Source of the DNA: TMP-24 sp964600685
Lineage (GTDB): Bacteria > Pseudomonadota > Alphaproteobacteria > Rhodobacterales > Rhodobacteraceae
DNA length: 33,366 nucleotides
Assembly: GCA_964600685.1 (NCBI GenBank)
Contig: CAZRKU010000029.1
Location: 1-33,366 of the forward strand
Direction of reading: 5' to 3'
The first letter of the stretch is position 1. Each line of letters starts with the position of its first letter. Below the pieces are notes generated by a model. That model saw only the letters and a list, made by a program, of their open reading frames with translations, was not told the DNA's origin and made no database searches. Positions 24,113 to 31,897 of this stretch are shown in pieces. The position numbers were made by a program, and so were the translations under genes.

Positions 24113-24495
24113 TCAAAGCGCGTGGCGCCAGATGTTGAGGGCAAAACACGCCACGCCGACCAGCACCGCCGGTTCCGTGATCGGCGCGAGGGGGGACATC
24201 GCCGCCTCGCCCATAGTGCCGGAGAAGAGCAGGACGAGCATCACCGACAGGTTGATGACCCCGATCTGGTGCAGCCAGAAATGCATCCATCCGAGCCGGG
24301 AGGCTCCAGCTTCGGGAGGACGGCCACAGACCGGGCCGAAGATCATTCATCGGCGTGAAGCCCGGAAGGTGGAGTGGGCATGGGCCGGCACCATCGCATA
24401 GCCGCGCGAGCCGCCCACGTACATGCCCAGCAGCATCCCGATCATCAGGCAGATAGGACCGGACCGATGACAAGGAACCCTCGTGAAACCGTCAT
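24113..24495 (-). pseudogene. Decayed small membrane protein (HAHxNLLG type)
   Basis: Pieces of one short membrane protein are spread over shifted frames. ATG 24495 has AAGGGGGA ahead and reads MTVSRGFLVIGPVL; then, shifted near 24450, CLMIGMLLGMYVGGSRGYAM and PAHAH; then, locally shifted, LPGFTPM; then, back in frame after a TGA, MIFGPVCGRPPEAGASRLGW, MHFWLHQIGVINLSVMLVLL and a final hydrophobic stretch ending LNIWRHAL. The order matches short heme-copper-oxidase-subunit-I-like proteins with a PAHAHINLLG motif. At least three indels are required. No intact version is in the window. The region up to rimO (24496-24587) shows nothing else. Confidence 0.72.
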
Positions 24496-24587
24496 CTCGC
24501 GTCCCCCTTGTGAAGCGGGCCGTTCGCGCCGCGCAAGGGAAACCTAACAGAGAACGAACCGTTCATGTGCGATTTGTGCAAGTTCCA

Positions 24588-25988
24588 TCAGACCCGACGG
24601 CCCCACAGATCATATTCCCCGGCCTCGTCCACCTCGACCGTGACGAGGTCGCCGGGGGTCAGTCCCGCGAAGCCTTCATCAATGAAGAGATTCCCGTCAA
24701 TCTCCGGCGCGTCGGCTTTGGTGCGGCAGGTCGCGCCCTCGTCGTCCACGCTGTCGACGATCACCTCGATCCGGGTGCCGACCTTGGCGGCGAGCCTTGC
24801 TTCGGAGATCGCCTGCGCCTTTTCCATGAAGCGGTTCCAGCGGTCCTGCTTCACGTCGGCAGGCACATGGTCGGGCAGGTCGTTCGAGCGGGCCCCCTTG
24901 ACATTCTCATACTGGAAGCAGCCGACCCGGTCGAGTTGCGCCTCGTCCATCCAGTCGAGAAGCGTCTGAAACTCCGCCTCCGTCTCGCCGGGATAGCCGA
25001 CGATGAAGGTCGAACGCAGGGTGATTTCCGGGCAGATCGCCCGCCATGCCGCGATTTCGTCCAGCGTCTTCGCCGCCGCCGCCGGTCGCGCCATGCGCTT
25101 CAGCACATCGGGGTGGGCGTGCTGGAAGGGGATGTCCAGATAGGGCAGCACCAGCCCCCCCGCATCTGAATGGGCCGCCATCAGCGGGATCAGGTCACGC
25201 ACATGCGGATAGGGATAGACATAATGCAGCCGCACCCAGGCACCGAGCGAGCCGAGGTCGCGCGCCAGGTCGGTGATATGGGCGCGGTGTTCGCGGCCCT
25301 CGCGGCCGGAACTCATCGCATGTTTCAGATCGACACCATAGGCCGACGTATCCTGGCTGATCACCAGAAGCTCGCGCACGCCCGCCTCGACCAGCTTTTC
25401 CGCTTCGCGCATTACCGCATGTGCCGGACGGCTGACCAGACGTCCCCGCATGTCCGGGATGATGCAGAACCTGCACTTGTGATTGCAACCTTCTGAAATC
25501 TTTAGATAAGAATAGTGCCTTGGTGTCAGCTTGACGCCCGCCGCCGGCAGAAGGTCGATGAACGGATCGGGCACGGGCGGCACGGCCTTGTGCACGGCAT
25601 CCAGAACCGCCTCATACTGGTGCGGGCCGGTCACGGCCAGGACCTGCGGATGTGCGCCGGTGATATAGTCGGGCTCCGCCCCCAGGCAGCCAGTCACGAT
25701 CACCCGGCCGTTTTCGGACAGCGCCTCGCCGATGGCCTCCAGACTTTCGGCCTTGGCCGAGTCGAGAAAACCGCAGGTGTTCACGATCACCGCTTCGGCG
25801 CCGCGATAATCCGGGCTGATCTGATAGCCCTCGGCCCGAAGCCGCGTCAGGATGCGCTCGCTGTCCACCAGCGCCTTGGGGCAGCCAAGGCTGACCATGC
25901 CGATGGTCGGCTGGCCGTCACGCCGTTCGGCGTCGAAGACCGGGCGGGGGGCGAGATCGGGGCGAAGGTTCGGCGGGTTCTGGGACAT
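24588..25988 (-). CDS. rimO: Ribosomal protein uS12 methylthiotransferase RimO
   Basis: Radical-SAM enzyme that adds a methylthio group to an aspartate of ribosomal protein S12. The 466-residue protein has the N-terminal UPF0004 domain with cluster cysteines C36, C72 and C101 (SLGCPKALVDSE, VNTCGFLDSAK, TGCLGAEPD), the radical-SAM cluster C168, C172 and C175 in SEGCNHKCRFCIIP, and a C-terminal TRAM domain. SLGCPKALVDSE distinguishes RimO from MiaB, which has a different N-terminal motif. The ATG at 25988 was chosen over the longer frame at 26024, which would run into a hairpin. Confidence 0.95.
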   Translation of the reverse strand: MSQNPPNLRPDLAPRPVFDAERRDGQPTIGMVSLGCPKALVDSERILTRLRAEGYQISPDYRGAEAVIVNTCGFLDSAKAESLEAIGEALSENGRVIVTGCLGAEPDYITGAHPQVLAVTGPHQYEAVLDAVHKAVPPVPDPFIDLLPAAGVKLTPRHYSYLKISEGCNHKCRFCIIPDMRGRLVSRPAHAVMREAEKLVEAGVRELLVISQDTSAYGVDLKHAMSSGREGREHRAHITDLARDLGSLGAWVRLHYVYPYPHVRDLIPLMAAHSDAGGLVLPYLDIPFQHAHPDVLKRMARPAAAAKTLDEIAAWRAICPEITLRSTFIVGYPGETEAEFQTLLDWMDEAQLDRVGCFQYENVKGARSNDLPDHVPADVKQDRWNRFMEKAQAISEARLAAKVGTRIEVIVDSVDDEGATCRTKADAPEIDGNLFIDEGFAGLTPGDLVTVEVDEAGEYDLWGRRV

Positions 25989-26010
25989 GGGACGCGCATA
26001 TAGCGCAAGC

Positions 26011-26034
26011 GCGCGGCCCTGCAAAGGGCCGCGC
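26011..26034 (-). terminator. Perfect GC hairpin between the ABC exporter genes and rimO
   Basis: GCGCGGCCCT (26011-26020) pairs perfectly with AGGGCCGCGC (26025-26034) around GCAA. On the minus strand it starts two bases after the permease stop. There is no T run, so it may be a transcript-end stabiliser or a factor-assisted terminator. Confidence 0.5.
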
Positions 26035-26036
26035 GT

Positions 26037-26798
26037 TCAGTTCCTGATCCGCCAGCCGGTGCGGAAGATGAACCAGACCATGCCCAGGCAGGCCGCCAGA
26101 AACAGGCAGACCGCGAACAGCGACAGGCCGACCGGCACGTCCGCGATCCCGAAGAAGGACCAGCGGAAACCCGAGATCAGGTAAAGCACCGGATTGAGCT
26201 TCGCGACCCCCTGCCAGAACGGCGGCAACATGTCGGCGGTGTAGAAGGCCCCGCCGAGAAAGACGAGCGGCGTCAGCACCATCAGGGGAATGATCTGCAG
26301 CTGCTGCCAGTCTTTCGCCCAGATGCCGAGCAGGAACCCCAGAAGCGAGAAGCTGACCGATGTCAGCACCAGAAAGGCCAGCATCCAGAAAGGATGCGCA
26401 ATGCGGATATCGACGAAGAGCCATGAGGTCGCAAGGATCACGAAGGCGATGAGGATCGACTTCACCGCCGCCGCGCCCACGTAACCCGCGACGATTTCCA
26501 GAAAGGACAGGGGCGCGCAAAGGACTTCGTAGACCGTGCCGACGAACTTCGGGAAGAAGATCCCGAACGAGGCATTCGAAACCGACTGTTGCAAGACCGT
26601 CAGCATGATCAGCCCCGGCACGATGAAGGCGCCGTAACTCACGCCCTCCACCGCGTCGATCCGCGTGCCGATGGCGGCGCCGAAGACGACGAAATAGAGC
26701 ACCGTCGACAGCGCGGGCGCGGCGAGCGATTCCCACAAGGTCCGCCAGAAGCGCGCCATCTCATGCGAATAGATCGTGCGCACGCCGTGCCAGTTCAT
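26037..26798 (-). CDS. ABC-2 type transporter permease
   Basis: Membrane part of an exporter of the ABC-2 family, 253 residues, resembling YadH/NodJ. Six hydrophobic segments can be placed at about 22-45, 58-80, 106-130, 138-165, 170-195 and 222-245. The conserved PLVFLGGAFYTADMLPPFW and LNPVLYLISGFRW segments are typical. Its ATG overlaps the stop of the ATPase gene by four bases, so the two subunits are made together. The cargo is unknown; YadGH-like and NodIJ-like exporters differ in substrate and cannot be separated here. Confidence 0.9.
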   Translation of the reverse strand: MNWHGVRTIYSHEMARFWRTLWESLAAPALSTVLYFVVFGAAIGTRIDAVEGVSYGAFIVPGLIMLTVLQQSVSNASFGIFFPKFVGTVYEVLCAPLSFLEIVAGYVGAAAVKSILIAFVILATSWLFVDIRIAHPFWMLAFLVLTSVSFSLLGFLLGIWAKDWQQLQIIPLMVLTPLVFLGGAFYTADMLPPFWQGVAKLNPVLYLISGFRWSFFGIADVPVGLSLFAVCLFLAACLGMVWFIFRTGWRIRN

Positions 26799-27721
26799 GC
26801 CTGTTCCCCCAGCAGCCCCAGGAACACTTCCTCAAGCGAGGATTGTTCGGTCGAAAGGTCGCGCACCGAAAGCCCCGCCGCCGCCAGATCGGCCAGCAGC
26901 GTGGCGATCCCCGTCCGCTCTGCGCGGGTGTCGTAGTCATGGGTCAGATGCAGCCCGTCTTCCGACAGGGTCAGGCCCCGGTCGCTCAGGGCAGCAGGCA
27001 GCGCGGCGAGCGGCGCGGTCAGCTCGACCGTCAGCCGCTTCTGCCCGAACTCGTGCATCAGGGCGGCCTTGTCCTTGACCAGCATCAGCCGACCCTTGTC
27101 GATCACCCCGATCCGGTCGGCCATCTCCTCGGCCTCGGCGATGTAATGCGTCGTCAGGATGATCGTCACGCCCTGATCGCGCAGGCCGCGCACCACCTGC
27201 CACATTTCGCGGCGCAGGCTCACGTCCACCCCGGCAGTCGGTTCGTCCAGAAACAGGATCTTCGGCTGGTGCGACAGCGCCTTGGCGATCATCACCCGCC
27301 GCTTCATGCCGCCCGACAGCTCCATCAGCTTCGCATCGCGCTTGTCCCAGAGCGCCAGCGATTTCAGCAGGCTTTCCAGATGGGCCTCGTCCGGCCCCTT
27401 GCCGTAAAGCCCGCGGGTGAAACGCACGGTGTTCAGGACGGTTTCAAAGGACTCCAGCGCGATCTCCTGCGGCACCAGACCGATCAGCGCACGCGCCGCG
27501 CGATAGTCGCGCTGGATGTCGTGGCCGCCGACCCGCACCTTGCCCATGGAGGGCGTCACCAGCCCGCAGATGATCGAGATGAGCGTGGTCTTGCCCGCGC
27601 CGTTCGGGCCGAGCAGTGCGAGGATCTCGCCCTCTCGGATCTGAAGCGAGACGTTCGACAAGGATTTCGTGCCACTCGCATAGGTCTTCGACAGGTCGTC
27701 AATCTCGATGATCGCGGCCAT
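26795..27721 (-). CDS. ABC transporter ATP-binding protein (YadG/NodI type)
   Basis: Cytoplasmic ATPase partner of the ABC-2 permease, 308 residues. Walker A GPNGAGKT (38-45), signature LSGGMKRR (135-142), Walker B KILFLDEPTAGVD (154-166) and the H-loop TTHYIAEAEEMADRIGV are all present. The last 90 residues form an extra C-terminal domain usual for this subfamily. The ATG at 27721 follows GGAG by eight bases; a GTG nine bases upstream is too close to that site. The gene starts a two-gene operon. Confidence 0.92.
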   Translation of the reverse strand: MAAIIEIDDLSKTYASGTKSLSNVSLQIREGEILALLGPNGAGKTTLISIICGLVTPSMGKVRVGGHDIQRDYRAARALIGLVPQEIALESFETVLNTVRFTRGLYGKGPDEAHLESLLKSLALWDKRDAKLMELSGGMKRRVMIAKALSHQPKILFLDEPTAGVDVSLRREMWQVVRGLRDQGVTIILTTHYIAEAEEMADRIGVIDKGRLMLVKDKAALMHEFGQKRLTVELTAPLAALPAALSDRGLTLSEDGLHLTHDYDTRAERTGIATLLADLAAAGLSVRDLSTEQSSLEEVFLGLLGEQA

Positions 27722-27761
27722 GGGGCACACTCCTCGTCGGAAGGGCGGGGTTCTGGCGGTA

Positions 27762-27779
27762 GCCGCCCGGACGGGCGGC
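27762..27779 (-). terminator. Hairpin after gcrA
   Basis: GCCGCCC (27762-27768) and GGGCGGC (27773-27779) pair around GGAC, starting eight bases beyond the gcrA stop on the minus strand. No T run follows, so intrinsic termination is uncertain; the exporter operon begins just after it. Confidence 0.35.
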
Positions 27780-27787
27780 CACGGGGG

Positions 27788-28390
27788 TCAGCGGCGGCGG
27801 TCGCGCCGGGCACTCATCGGCTGGAAGGCGACGCCGACATGCGCCTCGCAATAGGGCTTGCCGGGTTGCGAGGGCAGACCGCAGAACCAGAAATCCGGCG
27901 TCGCCGGATCGCCGATCGGCCATTTGCAGGTCCGCTCCGTCAGGTCCATCAGCGGGATCCGGCGCGCCTTCTTCTCGACCTCGCGAACCGAGGCGAGCGC
28001 CTCGGGGCTGATCTCGCCTGCCGAAGGTTGCGGGGGCAGGGGCTGGCCGGCCGGGATGATCTGCTTGCGCAGGGGCGTGACGTTCGACACCGGGGTCTCG
28101 ATCCGCGGCGCGGCGGCGGGTCTTGGTTCGGTGCGGGGGCCGGCTGCCGGGTTCGCACTCGGTGCGCGCGGGGCGGCTTCGGCGCGCGGTACTTCCGCCT
28201 CGACGGTCTCGTCGCCCTTGCCCTTGCCTTCGCCCGGTGTGCCCACGCGGTTCGACAGGCCCAGCCGGTGGACCTTGCCGATGACCGCATTGCGCGTCAC
28301 CGCGCCCAGTTCCTTGGCGATCTGGCTGGCAGACTGGCCTTCCGACCACATCTTCTTCAAAAGTTCGACGCGCTCGTCGGTCCAGGACAT
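27788..28390 (-). CDS. gcrA: GcrA cell-cycle regulator
   Basis: Alphaproteobacterial transcription factor that binds sigma-70 RNA polymerase and acts at promoters carrying methylated GANTC. The 200-residue protein starts with the helix-turn-helix MSWTDERVELLKKMW, then SASQIAKELGAVTRNAVIGK (20-39) and VHRLGLSNR. A long alanine/proline linker (about 50-125) leads to the C-terminal polymerase-binding region, with C155 (RTCKWPIGD), C170 (WFCGLP), C181 and H184 (YCEAH), a likely zinc or structural set. The ATG at 28390 gives the canonical MSWT start; a longer frame exists but is not expected. It implies a CcrM methyltransferase elsewhere; the MT-A70 enzyme in this window is a different type. Confidence 0.95.
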   Translation of the reverse strand: MSWTDERVELLKKMWSEGQSASQIAKELGAVTRNAVIGKVHRLGLSNRVGTPGEGKGKGDETVEAEVPRAEAAPRAPSANPAAGPRTEPRPAAAPRIETPVSNVTPLRKQIIPAGQPLPPQPSAGEISPEALASVREVEKKARRIPLMDLTERTCKWPIGDPATPDFWFCGLPSQPGKPYCEAHVGVAFQPMSARRDRRR

Positions 28391-28740
28391 GAAAGACCCT
28401 CGGGTTCTGGCCGGGCAGGGCACTTTTGCCCCGGCATCCGTCCACACTGCATTCGCCCCATTCTAGCCGGGACGCGCCGAGATACAAGCAAGCGCCGCCA
28501 GTTTCAAGAGGCCGCCCGCGCCGGCCCCGGCGGCAACTTGATCTGGACAGGCCCCGCCGATGCCGCTATGCCGCCGCTATGATCACCCGGACCGCACTCC
28601 TCATTGCCCGTCCCCGACGCCGCCGCTGACCCCGCGCCCGCGTCCGATCTGCCGTGGCCATCCGCCACATCCCGCCCGCCGTCGTTGACTAAACCGCCTG
28701 CCTTTGGCACGGATTGGCTTCCCCCCATTCGGAGGTTCTG
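28391..28740. promoter_or_regulatory. Divergent promoter region of gcrA and argD
   Basis: A 350-base gap with no convincing gene. It must drive gcrA leftward and argD rightward. TTGACT at 28685-28690 could be a -35 element for argD, but the sequence 17 bases on (CACGGA) is a poor -10. CGGAGG at 28730-28735 is the argD ribosome-binding site. I saw no GANTC site here. Confidence 0.4.
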
Positions 28741-29916
28741 ATGATCCCCAGCATTCTGCCCACCTACAACCGCGCGCCGCTTTCGTTCGAGAAGGGCGAA
28801 GGCAGCTGGCTGATCGCGGCGGACGGCAGCCGATATCTCGACCTCGGATCGGGGATCGCGGTCAATGCGCTGGGCCATGCCCATCCCGAACTGATCAGGG
28901 CGCTGACCGATCAGGCGCAGAAGATCTGGCATGTCTCGAACGTGTTCGAGATACCGGAGCAGAAGCGCCTCGCCGATCTTCTGGTGCAGAACAGCTTCGC
29001 CGATACCGTCTTCGTCACCAATTCCGGGACCGAGACCGCCGAGCTTGCCATCAAGATGGCGCGCAAATACTGGTATGACAAAGGTACCCCGCGCAGCGAA
29101 ATCCTCACTTTCGAAGGCGCCTTCCACGGCCGCTCCACCGCCGCCATCGCCGCTTCCGGATCGGAAAAGATGGTGAAAGGCTTCGGCCCGCTCATGCCCG
29201 GCTTCCGCCAGCTTCCCTGGGGCGACATGGCAGCACTGCGCGCCGCGCTCTCCGATCAGACCGGCGCGGTTATGGTCGAACCGATCCAGGGGGAGGGCGG
29301 CATCCGCCCGCTTTCCGACGCCGACCTGAAACTGATCCGCGCGCTGTGCGATCAGACCGGCGCGCTCTTGATCCTCGATGAGGTGCAATGCGGCATGGGC
29401 CGCACCGGCCGGCTCTTCGCGCATGAATGGGCGGGGATCACCCCCGACATCATGATGGTCGCCAAGGGCATCGGCGGCGGCTTTCCGCTGGGGGCGGTTC
29501 TGGCCACCGAACGGGCCGCCGCCGGCATGGTCGCGGGCACCCACGGCTCGACCTATGGCGGCAACCCCCTGGCCTGTGCGGTCGGCGCGAAAGTCGTGGA
29601 ACTGATCGCAGACCCGGCCTTCCTTGCCGAAGTGAACCGCAAATCGGCGCTTTTGCGCCAGCGGCTTGAGGCGCTCGTGGCCTCGCACCCCAAGGTTTTC
29701 GAGGAAGTGCGCGGCCATGGCCTGATGCTCGGCCTGCGCTGCGGACCGGCCCCCGCCGATCTGGTGCGCGCGGGCTACGACGCCCATGTCATCACCATCG
29801 CGGCGGCCGACAATGTGGTGCGCCTTCTGCCGCCCCTGACCATCACCGACGACGAGATCACCGAAGCGGCCGTCCGCCTCGATCAGGCCGCGACCTTGCT
29901 CGAAAGGACGCTCTGA
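28741..29916 (+). CDS. argD: Acetylornithine aminotransferase
   Basis: PLP-dependent transaminase of arginine synthesis, converting N-acetylglutamate semialdehyde to N-acetylornithine, and often acting in lysine synthesis as well. The 391 residues match the family. Motifs are VFVTNSGTETAELAIKMAR (90-108), FHGRSTAAIAAS, ILDEVQCGMGRTG (211-223, D213) and the PLP lysine K242 in VAKGIGGGFPLGAVL. The ATG at 28741 has CGGAGG five bases ahead. argF follows on the same strand, as in many alphaproteobacteria. Confidence 0.95.
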   Translation: MIPSILPTYNRAPLSFEKGEGSWLIAADGSRYLDLGSGIAVNALGHAHPELIRALTDQAQKIWHVSNVFEIPEQKRLADLLVQNSFADTVFVTNSGTETAELAIKMARKYWYDKGTPRSEILTFEGAFHGRSTAAIAASGSEKMVKGFGPLMPGFRQLPWGDMAALRAALSDQTGAVMVEPIQGEGGIRPLSDADLKLIRALCDQTGALLILDEVQCGMGRTGRLFAHEWAGITPDIMMVAKGIGGGFPLGAVLATERAAAGMVAGTHGSTYGGNPLACAVGAKVVELIADPAFLAEVNRKSALLRQRLEALVASHPKVFEEVRGHGLMLGLRCGPAPADLVRAGYDAHVITIAAADNVVRLLPPLTITDDEITEAAVRLDQAATLLERTL

Positions 29917-29956
29917 GATGACCGATCCGCGCCGACGACACCCCTCGGCCCCGCGC

Positions 29957-30014
29957 CCTTCTTCAGCTGTTCATAAATATCCTCGGGGGGTCCGGGGGGC
30001 GGACAGCCCCCCGG
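29957..30014 (+). repeat. Composite intergenic repeat between argD and argF
   Basis: CTTCTTCAG..AAATATCC (29960-29982), then a G-rich linker with TCCGGGG, then the stem CCGGGGGGC-GGACA-GCCCCCCGG (29992-30014). It has the same order of modules as 17081-17130 and 33311-33366. It lies in the 120-base gap inside the argDF unit, so if it terminates, it must do so only partly. Confidence 0.6.
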
Positions 30015-30036
30015 CCTTGCCGGGAAGGAAACCCAG

Positions 30037-30963
30037 ATGACCCATTTTCTCGACCTGCACACCACGTCCGAAGCCGACCTCAGGGCGATGATCACCCAGG
30101 CCCGCGCCATGAAGGACGCGCGCCGCGGCCAGCCCAAGGGCGCGCCTGACGCGACCCAGCCGCTCGGCGGTCGCATGATCGCACTCATCTTCGAGAAGCC
30201 CTCGACCCGCACCCGCATCTCTTTCGACGTGGGCGCCCGCCAGATGGGCGGCGAGGTGATGGTGCTTTCCGGCAAGGACATGCAGCTTGGCCATGGCGAG
30301 TCGATCGCCGACACCGCCCGCGTGCTTTCGCGCTACGTCGACCTGATCATGCTGCGCACGTTCGAGGAGGCGACGCTCTTGGAAATGGCCGAACATGCGA
30401 CGGTGCCGGTGATCAACGGCCTGACCGACGCCAGCCACCCTTGTCAGATCATGGCCGACATCGTGACCTACGAGGAACATCGCGGCGACATCGGCGGGCG
30501 CAAGTTCGTCTGGTCGGGCGACGGCAACAATGTCTGCACCTCCTGGCTTCATGCGGCCGGGCAGTTCGGGTTCGACCTCACCTTCACCGGGCCGGAAACG
30601 CTCGACCCCAATCCAAAGGCGGTCGAATTTGCCCGCTCCAAAGGCCGCAAGGTTGAAATCTCCCGCGATCCGCTGGTGGCGGCGCGCGGGGCGGATGCGA
30701 TCGTCACCGACACCTGGGTGTCGATGCACGACCCCGAAAGCGCCCGCGAGCGGCGGCACAATCAGCTCCGCCCCTATCAGGTCAATGCCGAGATGATGGC
30801 CCAGGGCAAACCCGACGCGCTGTTCATGCACTGCCTGCCCGCCCACCGGAACGAGGAGGCGTCGAGCGCGGTGATGGACGGCCCGCAATCGGTGATCTTC
30901 GACGAAAGCGAAAACCGCCTCCATGCACAGAAAGCCATCCTGCGCTGGTGTCTGGGGGTGTGA
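30037..30963 (+). CDS. argF: Ornithine carbamoyltransferase
   Basis: Makes citrulline from ornithine and carbamoyl phosphate. The 308-residue protein has the carbamoyl-phosphate motif STRTR (56-60 in FEKPSTRTRISFD), LMLRTFEEATL, the HPCQ motif in ASHPCQIMADI, the ornithine-binding DTWVSMHD, and the catalytic MHCLPAHR near residue 270. It follows argD after 120 bases. In many relatives hslO comes next; here it is replaced by a decayed isochorismatase-like gene. Confidence 0.96.
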   Translation: MTHFLDLHTTSEADLRAMITQARAMKDARRGQPKGAPDATQPLGGRMIALIFEKPSTRTRISFDVGARQMGGEVMVLSGKDMQLGHGESIADTARVLSRYVDLIMLRTFEEATLLEMAEHATVPVINGLTDASHPCQIMADIVTYEEHRGDIGGRKFVWSGDGNNVCTSWLHAAGQFGFDLTFTGPETLDPNPKAVEFARSKGRKVEISRDPLVAARGADAIVTDTWVSMHDPESARERRHNQLRPYQVNAEMMAQGKPDALFMHCLPAHRNEEASSAVMDGPQSVIFDESENRLHAQKAILRWCLGV

Positions 30964-30973
30964 GGACGGCAAA

Positions 30974-31266
30974 TTGACCAGGACCCTTCCGGTCGTCGAC
31001 ATGCGAGAAAGAGATGGAGGCCCGCACCCGTCCGGCCGCGACCGCGCCAATCCCGACGCCGAAGCCCATGTCGCTGATCGTCTTTCGCTGTTCCGCGCCC
31101 GCGGCCTGCCGGTCGTCCCTGTCCATCAGACCTGGCTCCCCCGTCGCGCTCGACCAGCCGGGGGGGCAGACCGACGCGGCGACCGTTCTGCGGGTGACAC
31201 TTTCGCTTCCGGGTGCCGATTTCGCACAGCTTTTCCGCGCGCGGGACATCCCCGCCCTGATTTGAG
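30974..31266 (+). pseudogene. Truncated, frameshifted isochorismatase-like gene
   Basis: Starting at TTG 30974 (AGGACGG ahead), one frame reads LTRTLPVVDM, then RANPDAEAHVADRLSLFRAR and GLPVVPVH, which fits the N-terminal part of cysteine hydrolases (VVDMQ.., NPDAEANVARLLALFRARGLPVV). After VHQ the match moves one frame over to RPGSPVALDQPG and GADFAQLFRARDIPALI, again in family order, and ends at 31266. The C-terminal part with the catalytic cysteine is missing. The call rests on memory of family patterns, so it is moderate. A minus-strand ORF across this region looks accidental. Confidence 0.5.
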
Positions 31267-31336
31267 AGAACGGCCCCTTTCCCTTTGCGCGGACCACGCC
31301 TAGGGTCTGACCGACCCGCGCCTTCAGGAGAACCCA

Positions 31337-31834
31337 ATGTCCCTTTACGAAGAATTCGTCCCGCCGCTCGCCCACGGCCTTTCCGCCCTGTCGAGGGTGC
31401 TGGAAAAGGCCGAGGCCCATGCCGCCGCCCGCAAGATTGACGAAAGTGTCTTTCTGACGGCGCGGCTCTATCCCGACATGTTTCCGCTGACCCGTCAGGT
31501 GCAGATCGCCTGCGATCAGGCGCGGCGCGGCGCGATCCGCCTGAAGGGCGGCGAGCCGGAGTCCATCCCCGACACGGAGGCGACGATTTCCGATCTGCGC
31601 GCCCGCATCACCCGCACGATCGACGCGCTGAATGCCCTGAAACCCGCCGATTTCGACGGGGCCGACGGGCGCACCGTCACCTTCAAGGCCGGACCGCGCG
31701 AAATCAGCTTCACCGGTGCCGACTATATCCGCCGCTGGATCGTGCCGAACTATTATTTCCACGCCACGGCCGCCTACGCGATCCTCAGGCACAATGGCGT
31801 CGAACTGGGCAAGGCCGATTTCCTGGGGGGCTGA
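31337..31834 (+). CDS. DUF1993 family protein
   Basis: A 165-residue cytoplasmic protein of the DUF1993 family. It begins with MSLYEEFVPPLAHGLSALSR, has the LYPDMFPLTRQVQIACDQARR segment, and ends with IPNYYFH-like VPNYYFHATAAYAILRHNGV and the GKADFLG tail seen in the family. It is probably a DinB-like four-helix bundle. No metal site is evident and no function is established. CAGGAG lies eight bases before the ATG at 31337. It stands between the isochorismatase remnant and gnd on the same strand. Confidence 0.9.
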   Translation: MSLYEEFVPPLAHGLSALSRVLEKAEAHAAARKIDESVFLTARLYPDMFPLTRQVQIACDQARRGAIRLKGGEPESIPDTEATISDLRARITRTIDALNALKPADFDGADGRTVTFKAGPREISFTGADYIRRWIVPNYYFHATAAYAILRHNGVELGKADFLGG

Positions 31835-31897
31835 GACTCGCCATTGTCATTCGCCGACAACCCGGCTTAGATGAAAGCCTCTGAGACGGGGGCAAGG

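Noticed and set aside
22528..24144. A 538-codon minus-strand frame across four small plus-strand genes
   Set aside because: The plus-strand genes carry clear motifs (M48, DUF6455, YigZ, DgkA); the minus frame shows only low-complexity composition.
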